Shown here in pieces: positions 32,145-39,645 of a DNA stretch of 41,244 bases. A program made the position numbers and the translations under genes. Origin of the DNA: an uncultured Flavobacterium sp. (GTDB lineage Bacteria > Bacteroidota > Bacteroidia > Flavobacteriales > Flavobacteriaceae); contig NZ_CANRNX010000013.1 of assembly GCF_947632075.1 (NCBI RefSeq), positions 1-41,244 on the forward strand, read 5' to 3'. Each line of letters begins with the position of its first letter. The stretch's first letter is position 1. The notes beneath the pieces are model-generated. The model made no database searches, had not been told where the DNA came from, and worked only from the letters and a program-made list of their open reading frames with translations.

Positions 32145-33707
32145 TTTAGCAATATTAACAGCTCTTGTTTCTCTAATTACTGTGATTTTAACTTGACCTG
32201 GATAGGTCATTTCTGTTTGAATTTTTTGTGAAATTTCAAATGAAAGGGTTGCTGCCATTTCATCTGTTACTTTTTCACAATCTACTATTACACGAAGTTC
32301 TCTACCAGCTTGGATTGCATAAGCGCTTTTTACACCTGTAAATCCGTGAGCAATTCCTTCTAAATCTTTTAATCTTTGAATGTAAGAATCTAAAACTTGT
32401 CTTCTTGCTCCAGGTCTTGCTCCAGAAATTGCATCACATACTTGAATGATTGGAGAAATTAAAGAGGTCATTTCAATTTCATCGTGGTGAGCTCCAATGG
32501 CATTGCAAACTTCTGGTTTTTCACCATATTTTTCAGCCCATTGCATTCCAAGTAATGCGTGTGGTAAATCACTTTCTGCATCAGGAACTTTTCCAATATC
32601 ATGTAAAAGACCAGCACGCTTTGCAAGTTTAACATTTAAACCTAATTCGGCAGCCATGATTCCACAAAGTTTAGCTACTTCTCTTGAGTGGTGTAACAAG
32701 TTTTGTCCGTATGATGAACGGTATTTCATACGTCCAATTGTTTTAATTAATTCAGGGTGTAAGCCATGGATTCCTAAATCTATAACAGTACGTTTACCTG
32801 TCTCAATAATTTCTTCGTCAATTTGTTTTGCTGTTTTAGTAACAACTTCTTCTATTCGTGCAGGGTGAATACGCCCGTCTGTTACCAAACGATGTAAAGC
32901 TAAACGAGCAATTTCTCTACGAACAGGGTCAAAACAAGATAGAATAATTGCTTCCGGAGTATCATCTACAATAATTTCAACACCTGTTGCAGCTTCTAAA
33001 GCACGAATGTTTCTTCCTTCACGACCGATAATACGACCTTTAACATCATCAGATTCAATATTAAATACAGAAACGCAGTTTTCAATTGCCTCTTCTGTTC
33101 CGACTCTTTGAATAGTGTTGATGATGATTTTTTTAGCTTCTTGATGCGCTTGCATTTTAGCTTCTTCAATTGTGTCTTGGATATGTGACATTGCTGAAGC
33201 TTTTGCGTCATCTTTTAGACTTTCGACTAATTGATTTTTTGCTTCTTCTGCTGATAATCCAGCAATTAATTCAAGTTTCTCTACTTGAATCTTATGCATT
33301 TTATCTACTTCCTCTGTTTTGATTTCTAAAGCTTCTAACTTGCTTTTGTATTCATTGATTTTTTTGTCACTTTCTTCAGCAGATTTTTTTGCTCTTGCTA
33401 ATTCGTTGGAAATTTGAGATTCCTTATCACGAGTTCTTTTTTCTGCTTCTGCAATTTTTTTGTCACGAGATAAAATCACTTGTTCGTGTTCAGCTTTTAA
33501 CTCAATAAACTTTTCTTTAGCTTGAAGAATTTTTTCTTTTTTGATAGATTCACCCTCAACACGGGCATCTTTAAGAATCGTTTTTGATTCGTTTTGTGCA
33601 TTTTTTAGCATCGAAGAAGCGAAGTTCTTTTCAAGATATTTTGCAATTGCAAAACCAATAGCCGCTCCTGCGATAACGCTGATAATAATAAATATTACTG
33701 TATCCAT
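32142..33707 (-). CDS. rny: Ribonuclease Y
   Basis: A 521-residue membrane-anchored endoribonuclease that initiates mRNA decay. The N-terminal membrane helix ([19 protein letters not shown]) is followed by a long Glu/Lys coiled coil (about 30-200), a KH RNA-binding domain with [15 protein letters not shown], and the HD domain with [17 protein letters not shown] and [10 protein letters not shown] (catalytic His-Asp). The C-terminal [12 protein letters not shown] is the family ending. A 10-codon longer frame from 33737 exists, but MDTVIFII at 33707 is the normal start and the extension would reach the 6S RNA terminator. It lies just downstream of the 6S RNA on the same strand and may be transcribed by read-through. 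Confidence 0.95.
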   Translation of the reverse strand: MDTVIFIIISVIAGAAIGFAIAKYLEKNFASSMLKNAQNESKTILKDARVEGESIKKEKILQAKEKFIELKAEHEQVILSRDKKIAEAEKRTRDKESQISNELARAKKSAEESDKKINEYKSKLEALEIKTEEVDKMHKIQVEKLELIAGLSAEEAKNQLVESLKDDAKASAMSHIQDTIEEAKMQAHQEAKKIIINTIQRVGTEEAIENCVSVFNIESDDVKGRIIGREGRNIRALEAATGVEIIVDDTPEAIILSCFDPVRREIARLALHRLVTDGRIHPARIEEVVTKTAKQIDEEIIETGKRTVIDLGIHGLHPELIKTIGRMKYRSSYGQNLLHHSREVAKLCGIMAAELGLNVKLAKRAGLLHDIGKVPDAESDLPHALLGMQWAEKYGEKPEVCNAIGAHHDEIEMTSLISPIIQVCDAISGARPGARRQVLDSYIQRLKDLEGIAHGFTGVKSAYAIQAGRELRVIVDCEKVTDEMAATLSFEISQKIQTEMTYPGQVKITVIRETRAVNIAK

Positions 33708-33724
33708 AACATGTTTGATAGTTA

Positions 33725-33890
33725 AAAAAAAGCTCACACTAGGTGAGTTGTATAAACTCTATAAATAACAAGTTTTGAACTATCTTGCTGTTCAAGTGTC
33801 TACTCAAGGTAGCGTACTTTAGTAGCAATGCTTCGTTCATTTTAATTTGTTGGCGTTGAGTTTATCAAACGTTTCTAATGTGAGCAGTAT
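33725..33890 (-). ncRNA. ssrS: 6S RNA (SsrS), regulator of RNA polymerase
   Basis: On the minus strand, an 11-bp outer stem pairs GCTCACATTAG (33875-33885) with CTAGTGTGAGC (33732-33742), and a second stem pairs ATAAACTC (33858-33865) with GAGTTTAT (33752-33759), separated by a bulge. Between lie a large bubble and small hairpins such as CTTG-AACAG-CAAG. This closing-stem, bubble, apical-stem form is that of 6S RNA, which mimics an open promoter and binds sigma-holoenzyme. The 3' end can instead fold as CTCAC-CTAGT-GTGAG followed by eight T, a terminator. Its position directly after zapA is the same as ssrS in E. coli. The 5' end is approximate and I found no clear promoter, so processing from the zapA message is possible. 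Confidence 0.82.
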
Positions 33891-33896
33891 TGTGAA

Positions 33897-33919
33897 TTCT
33901 TAACTTGAAAAGTTAAGAA
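33897..33919. repeat. Inverted repeat between zapA and 6S RNA
   Basis: TTCTTAACTT and AAGTTAAGAA pair perfectly over 10 bp around a GAA loop, without a T tract. It could stabilise or mark a processing site at the zapA 3' end. Confidence 0.5.
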
Positions 33920-33927
33920 AGTGTAAT

Positions 33928-34227
33928 TTATATGTTTTTGTTTAAAACAAAATCAATTTTCTCATTAATTTTTTGAAGTCTTTTTAAAGCTTCTTGAAAA
34001 TCTTCTGTGCTTTGTATTTTTTTATTTTCCTGAAGTGACGCAAGTTGTAAAGCACACATAGCTAATACATCTTGTTTGTCACGCACTGCGTAATTTTCTT
34101 CATTTTGTTTGATCATTAAATCGATTTTTTTAGAAGCGCTTCTTAAACCTTCCTCTAAAACAGGATCCACTGTTAAGGGATAAACCCTGTCGGCAATGGA
34201 TATTTTTATTTTTAATTTCTCTTCCAT
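33928..34227 (-). CDS. zapA: Cell division protein ZapA
   Basis: A 99-residue FtsZ-associated protein that bundles protofilaments at the Z ring. The N-terminal LKIKISIADRVYPLTVDPVLEEGLRSASKKIDLMIKQ and the central DKQDVLAMCALQLASLQ match ZapA, followed by a short coiled coil. It starts 4 nt after the coiled-coil gene and precedes the 6S RNA and rny, so the four form one minus-strand unit. Confidence 0.92.
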   Translation of the reverse strand: MEEKLKIKISIADRVYPLTVDPVLEEGLRSASKKIDLMIKQNEENYAVRDKQDVLAMCALQLASLQENKKIQSTEDFQEALKRLQKINEKIDFVLNKNI

Positions 34228-34231
34228 GTCT

Positions 34232-34522
34232 TTATTTTGAAAGTTGAGAAATACAATGATCGATTTCGCGAATTAATGAATTTATTTTGAGTTTTGTTTC
34301 TCTTTTATAATCTTCACTGCCCAGTAATGAATTTGCGTGTTTCAAAGAATCATAATTGCGTTTTAAGTCATTAAATGTTTCGCTAATTACTTTTTTCTCT
34401 TCAATTTCTAAAGCCATCTTTTCTTCCAATTCAATCTTCTCTTGCTCTAGTTTATTAATTCTTTCTATAAGTGCCTCTAATTTAGCCTCAATGTTTTCTA
34501 TTAAACGGTTAAGTTCACTCAT
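34232..34522 (-). CDS. Coiled-coil protein upstream of zapA
   Basis: A 96-residue protein predicted to be one long coiled coil (about residues 5-70, with heptads in LIENIEAKLEALIERINKLEQEKIELEE), lacking a membrane segment. Its length and fold resemble ZapB, though sequence identity to it cannot be claimed. It sits 4 nt before zapA, so a partner role in division is an inference. A frame from 34537 exists (five extra codons), but the -7 promoter element is only about 9 nt from that start; the ATG at 34522 (MSELNRL) leaves a normal leader and I prefer it. Confidence 0.8.
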   Translation of the reverse strand: MSELNRLIENIEAKLEALIERINKLEQEKIELEEKMALEIEEKKVISETFNDLKRNYDSLKHANSLLGSEDYKRETKLKINSLIREIDHCISQLSK

Positions 34523-34545
34523 ATTGCAAAATATCATTACAATTA

Positions 34546-34553
34546 CAAAGTTA
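34546..34553 (-). promoter_or_regulatory. Promoter -7 element for the coiled-coil/zapA/6S/rny unit
   Basis: The minus strand reads TAACTTTG, an exact TAnnTTTG, 23 nt before the chosen start at 34522. Confidence 0.55.
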
Positions 34554-34682
34554 GTTTTTTTTATTCAAATAAAAAAAGCATACAAATAAAAAATAAAAAT
34601 ACTATAAAAAATAATTTAATGTTAAATAATATCGTAAATTTAATAGTAAAAAATGAATTTTTAATGTATTAAATTATCAGAT

Positions 34683-36368
34683 ATGAAGAATTATATAATA
34701 GTTTTTTTCTTATGTTATAGTTTTCTATATGCTCAAGATTATCCTCGTGATTTTTTTATTAAACCATTTGATATTGATTTAAATGTTACTGGAAGTTTTG
34801 GAGAGTTACGTTATAATCATTTTCATTCTGGAATTGATTTAGGAACAAACCGCAAAATTGGTATACCTGTTTTTGCGCCTGCTGATGGTGAAGTTGTTCG
34901 TATTCATATTAATGAAAAAGGTTATGGAAAAGCTTTGTATATCAAGCACCCAAATGGATTCACGACAGTTTATGGTCATTTGAATTCTTATGGTGATTTT
35001 ATAGAAAAATACGTTAAAGAGAGTCAATATAAGGAAAAAAGTTATACTATTGAATCTTTTCCTTTAAAAGGTGTTTTAAACGTTCAAAAAGGACAGATTA
35101 TTGGTTATGTTGGGAATACGGGTAGTTCTGCTGGTCCTCATTTACATTATGAAATTCGTGATACTCAAACAGAAGAGATTTTAAATCCATTGTTGTTTGG
35201 AATGAATGATTGGATAGTTGATACTGAAAATCCAATAATAAATTCTTTATTAGTTTACCCTTTAAACGACGAGGCTGTGATTAATGGAGTTGATTTTCCG
35301 TTAATTTTAAGTTTTCAAAAACAAAGAGAAGGGGTTTATATGTCACAGAAATTAAATGCAAAAGGAGAAATTGGTTTTGCTGTAAATGCTTACGATATAA
35401 TGAATAATCGATACTCAAAAAATGGAATCTATCAGATAGAAACTTTCTTAAACGGAAGTAAAATCTACCAAGTGGTTTTTGATCGTTTTCATTTTGATGA
35501 AACAAGGAATATCAATGTATTTATAGATTATGAACGTTTGAGTTTGACTAAAGATCGTTTTCAAAAATTATTTAAAAAATTTAATTATGATTTAAGTTTA
35601 ATTAAGCATGAAAAAAATCAAGGAAGAATTTCAGTTCAAGAAGGTGATTCATATAACTATAAAATTGTTATTTCTGACTTTCATAACAACCAAACTGTAA
35701 TTAACATTCCTATTAATTATAATGCAATCCCAATCGAAAAAAGTCAAATGAAGAACGAGAACTTAAAAAAAATAGATTCAAAAAGGGATTATATTTTTCA
35801 AGATAAAAATGCAACGGTTGAATGGAATGCTTTGACTTTTTATGAAGATTGCGATTTAGATTTACGTTTAGAAGAAAATCAAGTTTTTTTACATAAAGAT
35901 ATCATTCCGTTAGATAAAAATATTAGCATCGAATTTGATTTAACCAATACAGAAATTAAACCCGAAAAAGCATTTATTGCACTTGTAAATTCTGGTTCTA
36001 CTTCTTATTTTTATACTAGAAAAAATGCAAATGTTCTAAGTACCAGAACTCGAAGCTTAGGAAACTACAAAGTTTTAGAAGATTTTGATCCACCAGTAAT
36101 TAAACCAATTAATGTTTTCGAAAACAATAAGTATACAGAAAATGACGTTTTAGTTTTCGAAGTTTATGACAATCTTTCAGGCATCAAACAAATTGATGGA
36201 TATATTAATGATCAATGGGTTCTGTTTGAATATGAATATAAAGACAAGCAAATTAAGCATCAATTAAAAGATGGAATTGCAACCTCTGGAAAAAATAAAC
36301 TTGTACTTAATGTTTCTGATAATGTAGGAAATAATAGTACATTTGAAACTAGTTTCAATTTGAATTAA
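34683..36368 (+). CDS. M23 family zinc metallopeptidase (peptidoglycan or protein endopeptidase)
   Basis: A 561-residue secreted protein (signal about 1-17, YAQ). The M23/LytM domain is N-terminal (about 30-165): His48-x3-Asp52 (HSGID), His99 (VYGHL) and His153-Leu-His155 (GPHLHYE) supply the metal site and catalytic His. Thus all catalytic residues are present and it should be active. The long C-terminal half (about 200-561) is beta-rich with no peptidoglycan-binding motif and ends in a Big-like module (about 465-561, DPPVIKPINVFENNKYTEND... NVSDNVGNNSTFETSF). The next gene, a TonB receptor, begins 12 nt later, indicating a shared transcript. Substrate not certain. Confidence 0.92.
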   Translation: MKNYIIVFFLCYSFLYAQDYPRDFFIKPFDIDLNVTGSFGELRYNHFHSGIDLGTNRKIGIPVFAPADGEVVRIHINEKGYGKALYIKHPNGFTTVYGHLNSYGDFIEKYVKESQYKEKSYTIESFPLKGVLNVQKGQIIGYVGNTGSSAGPHLHYEIRDTQTEEILNPLLFGMNDWIVDTENPIINSLLVYPLNDEAVINGVDFPLILSFQKQREGVYMSQKLNAKGEIGFAVNAYDIMNNRYSKNGIYQIETFLNGSKIYQVVFDRFHFDETRNINVFIDYERLSLTKDRFQKLFKKFNYDLSLIKHEKNQGRISVQEGDSYNYKIVISDFHNNQTVINIPINYNAIPIEKSQMKNENLKKIDSKRDYIFQDKNATVEWNALTFYEDCDLDLRLEENQVFLHKDIIPLDKNISIEFDLTNTEIKPEKAFIALVNSGSTSYFYTRKNANVLSTRTRSLGNYKVLEDFDPPVIKPINVFENNKYTENDVLVFEVYDNLSGIKQIDGYINDQWVLFEYEYKDKQIKHQLKDGIATSGKNKLVLNVSDNVGNNSTFETSFNLN

Positions 36369-36380
36369 AAAAACACAATT

Positions 36381-38840
36381 TTGAATAACAAGTCAATTTT
36401 CTCACTTGCAATCTTTTTTTGCGGATTGTTATCTTTTGCTCAAACAGCTAAAATTAAAGGGTTGGTTTTAAATGAAAATCAAGAATTAATTTCTGACGTT
36501 TCCATTACTGTAGGAAACGAATCTACATCTACAAATAAAAATGGTTTTTACGAATTAGAAGTGCCTTCTAATGAAGAAATTAGAATTTATTATTCTCATT
36601 TAGGATATCAAACTGTTATTTTGATTGAAAATTTACGTACAGATGAAGCTAAAGAGCTAAACGTAAAATTCAATCAAAAAACCGAACAACTTGCAGAACT
36701 GGTAATTGATAAAAGTACTTCTGCTAATGTAAAAGGTCTAACCGTGATTTCACCAACTGTGATTCGTCTTATTCCAGGGGCAAATGCAGGTGTAGAAAAT
36801 ATATTAAAAACATTACCAGGAGTTTATTCGAATAACGAATTAAGTACTTCTTACGCTGTCCGTGGTGGAAATTATGATGAAAATTTAGTTTATGTAAATG
36901 AGATTGAAGTATATCGTCCTTTTTTAATTCGTTCGGGACAGCAAGAAGGCTTAAGTTTTACTAATACTGCTATGGTATCAAATGTGAATTTTTCAGCTGG
37001 TGGATTTCAAGCAAAATACGGTGATAAATTAGCTTCAGTTTTGGATATAACTTATCGTAATCCAACTAGATTTCAGGCGCAATTAGAAGCTAGTTTGATG
37101 GGGGGAAGTGCTACAGTAGATTTGGTTTCTAAAAATCAAAAATGGACAAATATTACAGGTGTTCGTTACCGAAATAATGCCTTGTTGGTTAATACACAAG
37201 ACACCAAAGCTCAATATGATCCTCGTTTTGTAGATATTCAAACTCTATTGAATTTTAACACTTCGTCTAAATGGCAATTTAGTTTTTTAGGGAACATTTC
37301 TTCAAACATTTATCATATTCAACCCGAAACTCGAGTGACAACTTTTGGTACTATTGATAAACCTGTGACCTTATTAATAAATTATGAAGGCCAAGAACGC
37401 GATACTTATAAAACGTTTTTTGGAGCTTTCAAGGCGGCGTTTAAGGCTAATGAAAATAGTGTTTACAAATTTATAACTTCGGCTTACCATACAAAAGAAA
37501 GTGAATATTATGATATTTTAGCTTCTTACAATTTAGCAGAAGTTGATCGTAATATAGGATCTGATACTTTTGATCAAATTAAATTCACTCGTGGATTAGG
37601 AAGTCAATTAAATCACGGAAGAAATGATTATGATGCCTTAATTGTTAGTGCAGAAATAAAAGGTCAACATAAAATTAATAATAACGAGATTGAATGGGGT
37701 GTACGCTATGTTTCAGAAGATATTAGAGACCGGTTGTTAGAATTTGAGGTTATAGATTCTGCAGGATTTTCTTTAGCTCCACCTTTTTTAGACTATAAAA
37801 ATAATCAGCCGTATCAGCCAGATGCTTTTCCGTTGACTCCTTATCAAAGTGTAAAAGCTACAAATTATGTCAAGATAAATAGATTGAATGCCTTTGCTCA
37901 ATGGTCAAATCGTACTACAATTGGTGCTCACGATGTTTGGATTAATGCTGGACTACGAACTCAAATGTGGAATGTCATAGATGATGACCAAACAAATAAA
38001 GCCCAAATTACCATTAGCCCACGTGCACAATTTACTATTCAACCTAACTGGAATACTGATATGTTGTTCCGATTTGCTGTTGGAATGTATCACCAACCTC
38101 CAAATTATCGTGAATTACGTGCCATGGACGGAAGTATTCGACCTGATTTAAAAGCCCAACAATCTATTCATTTTGTATTGGGAAATGACTATAGTTTTAA
38201 AATCAGTGACATTCCTTTTAAATTGACATCTGAGTTGTATTATAAAAATTTAACAAACGTTAATATTTATACTTTAGAAAATGTTCGTATTCGTTATATG
38301 GCAGATAATTTAGGTACTGCTTTTGTTTACGGAGCCGATTTTCGCTTGCATGGTGAATTAGTTCCAGGTTCTGAATCTTGGCTTTCTTTTGGGTATTTAA
38401 AAACCGAAGAAAATTACAATGATCGAGGGTATATTGCAAGACCAACGGATCAAAGATTAAAATTTGGGTTGCTGTTTCAAGATTATATGCCAGCGTTTCC
38501 TAATTTAAAATTATATTTAAATTTAGTTTATAATACAGGTTTGCCTGGCGGTTCACCTACTTACGCTGATCCTTATAATTATCAATCCAGATTAAAGGAT
38601 TATCGACGTGTAGATGCAGGATTCAATTATGTTTTTAAGGACGCTAAAATGACTTCAAATAAAAAATGGTTGAAAGGATTTGACGAAGTCTCATTAGGTT
38701 TTGAAATTTATAATCTGTTTAATAATCAAAATGCTATCACTAAGACTTGGGTTCGTGATGTGTATTCCAAATATATGTACGGAATGCCAAACTATATGAC
38801 ACAACGAATGATAAATGTAAAATTAAATATGAGAATGTAA
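36381..38840 (+). CDS. TonB-dependent receptor with carboxypeptidase-like regulatory domain
   Basis: An 819-residue outer-membrane transporter. A Sec signal (about 1-20, ending SFA) is followed by a carboxypeptidase-regulatory-like domain (about 23-105, KIKGLVLNENQELISDVSITVGNES...STNKNGFYELEVPSNEEIRIYYSHLGYQ). The plug follows (about 120-230) with SANVKGLTVISP and SYAVRGGNYDENLVYVNEIEVYRP, then a 22-strand-type barrel ending in INVKLNMRM. This is the typical Bacteroidota form that imports large nutrients using TonB energy. The start is TTG (MNNKS). No SusD partner follows; instead a small lipoprotein gene does, so it is not a classic Sus pair. It follows the M23 peptidase by 12 nt. Confidence 0.93.
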   Translation: MNNKSIFSLAIFFCGLLSFAQTAKIKGLVLNENQELISDVSITVGNESTSTNKNGFYELEVPSNEEIRIYYSHLGYQTVILIENLRTDEAKELNVKFNQKTEQLAELVIDKSTSANVKGLTVISPTVIRLIPGANAGVENILKTLPGVYSNNELSTSYAVRGGNYDENLVYVNEIEVYRPFLIRSGQQEGLSFTNTAMVSNVNFSAGGFQAKYGDKLASVLDITYRNPTRFQAQLEASLMGGSATVDLVSKNQKWTNITGVRYRNNALLVNTQDTKAQYDPRFVDIQTLLNFNTSSKWQFSFLGNISSNIYHIQPETRVTTFGTIDKPVTLLINYEGQERDTYKTFFGAFKAAFKANENSVYKFITSAYHTKESEYYDILASYNLAEVDRNIGSDTFDQIKFTRGLGSQLNHGRNDYDALIVSAEIKGQHKINNNEIEWGVRYVSEDIRDRLLEFEVIDSAGFSLAPPFLDYKNNQPYQPDAFPLTPYQSVKATNYVKINRLNAFAQWSNRTTIGAHDVWINAGLRTQMWNVIDDDQTNKAQITISPRAQFTIQPNWNTDMLFRFAVGMYHQPPNYRELRAMDGSIRPDLKAQQSIHFVLGNDYSFKISDIPFKLTSELYYKNLTNVNIYTLENVRIRYMADNLGTAFVYGADFRLHGELVPGSESWLSFGYLKTEENYNDRGYIARPTDQRLKFGLLFQDYMPAFPNLKLYLNLVYNTGLPGGSPTYADPYNYQSRLKDYRRVDAGFNYVFKDAKMTSNKKWLKGFDEVSLGFEIYNLFNNQNAITKTWVRDVYSKYMYGMPNYMTQRMINVKLNMRM

Positions 38841-38862
38841 CTAAGTTTATCCCTTTTCTTTT

Positions 38863-38870
38863 TATATTTG
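38863..38870 (+). promoter_or_regulatory. Promoter -7 element for the calcium-loop lipoprotein gene
   Basis: TATATTTG is an exact TAnnTTTG. Its last three bases are a TTG that would start a longer in-frame reading at 38868, so the shorter ATG at 38889 is preferred, with a leader of about 12 nt. Confidence 0.5.
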
Positions 38871-38888
38871 ATGATAAATAATTACCTT

Positions 38889-39608
38889 ATGATTTCAAAA
38901 CATTTTTTTTCAATGGTTTTACTTGGAAGTTTTCTAATCTCTTGTAAGAAAGAAGAAAAACCTAAAGTAATTTATGAAGCAGAAAAAGAAAAAGTTGATT
39001 TTCAAAAGATTGACTCAACTCAAATTAAAATTGTTGATTTACCAATTTTGTTGAAAGGTACTGAGTATATGATACATCCAGTTGGAGATGTACGTGTTTA
39101 TAATACAGGTAATTCAAAGTACGGATCGTCAAAAACCAAACATGTAAGTTATAAAATTTCAAATTATAGCTATCCGGAAATTACTGGTTATTTGTCAAAT
39201 GTAATGTTTCAACATAAAGACTCTCTAGATTTGAAACCGTTAACCGAAAACAAAATGCAAATTCAAAGCATTTCTTTCTTAGATGAGTTTGCTTTAAAAA
39301 CAGGTAAAAAACTACTGGTCTACACTTTAGTTGATAAAGATACTAATCGTGATGGAAAGTACGATTCAAATGATATAAAATCACTTTATATTTCAAATGC
39401 TGACGGTACAAATTTTACTAAGTTGACTCCAGAATTTCAGGAGCTATTAGATTGGAGTGTTATTTTAGAGAATAATCGTTTGTATTTTAGGTCCATTGAA
39501 GATATTAATAAAAATGGTGAATTCGATTCTAATGATACCATAAATTATTATTATATCGATTTAAATCAGCCAAGTTGGGAATTACAATCTTATTCTCCTT
39601 TAAAATAA
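38889..39608 (+). CDS. Lipoprotein with two calcium-loop-like motifs
   Basis: A 239-residue lipoprotein from the chosen ATG: signal peptide with lipobox ISC (Cys19), then KKEEK. The mature protein is mostly beta and ends in LQSYSPLK. Two DxNxDGxxDxxD-like loops, at about residues 151-162 (DTNRDGKYDSND) and 205-216 (DINKNGEFDSND), resemble EF-hand or dockerin calcium loops; they differ by Asn/Asp swaps that are tolerated there. The protein otherwise has no domain I recognise. It lies 48 nt after the TonB receptor but carries its own -7 element, so it may be expressed separately. A partner role with the receptor is conjecture. Confidence 0.8.
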   Translation: MISKHFFSMVLLGSFLISCKKEEKPKVIYEAEKEKVDFQKIDSTQIKIVDLPILLKGTEYMIHPVGDVRVYNTGNSKYGSSKTKHVSYKISNYSYPEITGYLSNVMFQHKDSLDLKPLTENKMQIQSISFLDEFALKTGKKLLVYTLVDKDTNRDGKYDSNDIKSLYISNADGTNFTKLTPEFQELLDWSVILENNRLYFRSIEDINKNGEFDSNDTINYYYIDLNQPSWELQSYSPLK

Positions 39609-39634
39609 AAATCCTGCTTTAAGCAGGATTTTTA
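39606..39634. terminator. Bidirectional terminator between the lipoprotein gene and purL
   Basis: TAAAAATCCTGCTT pairs with AAGCAGGATTTTTA, with a very small loop. T tracts lie on both strands. Confidence 0.9.
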
Positions 39635-39645
39635 TTTATAAAATA

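Noticed and set aside
33708..33737. 10-codon extension of RNase Y
   Set aside because: It would start in the 6S RNA terminator region; the ATG at 33707 gives the standard membrane-helix N-terminus.
34523..34537. Five-codon extension of the coiled-coil gene
   Set aside because: The -7 element is too close to leave room for this start; MSELNRL is more likely.
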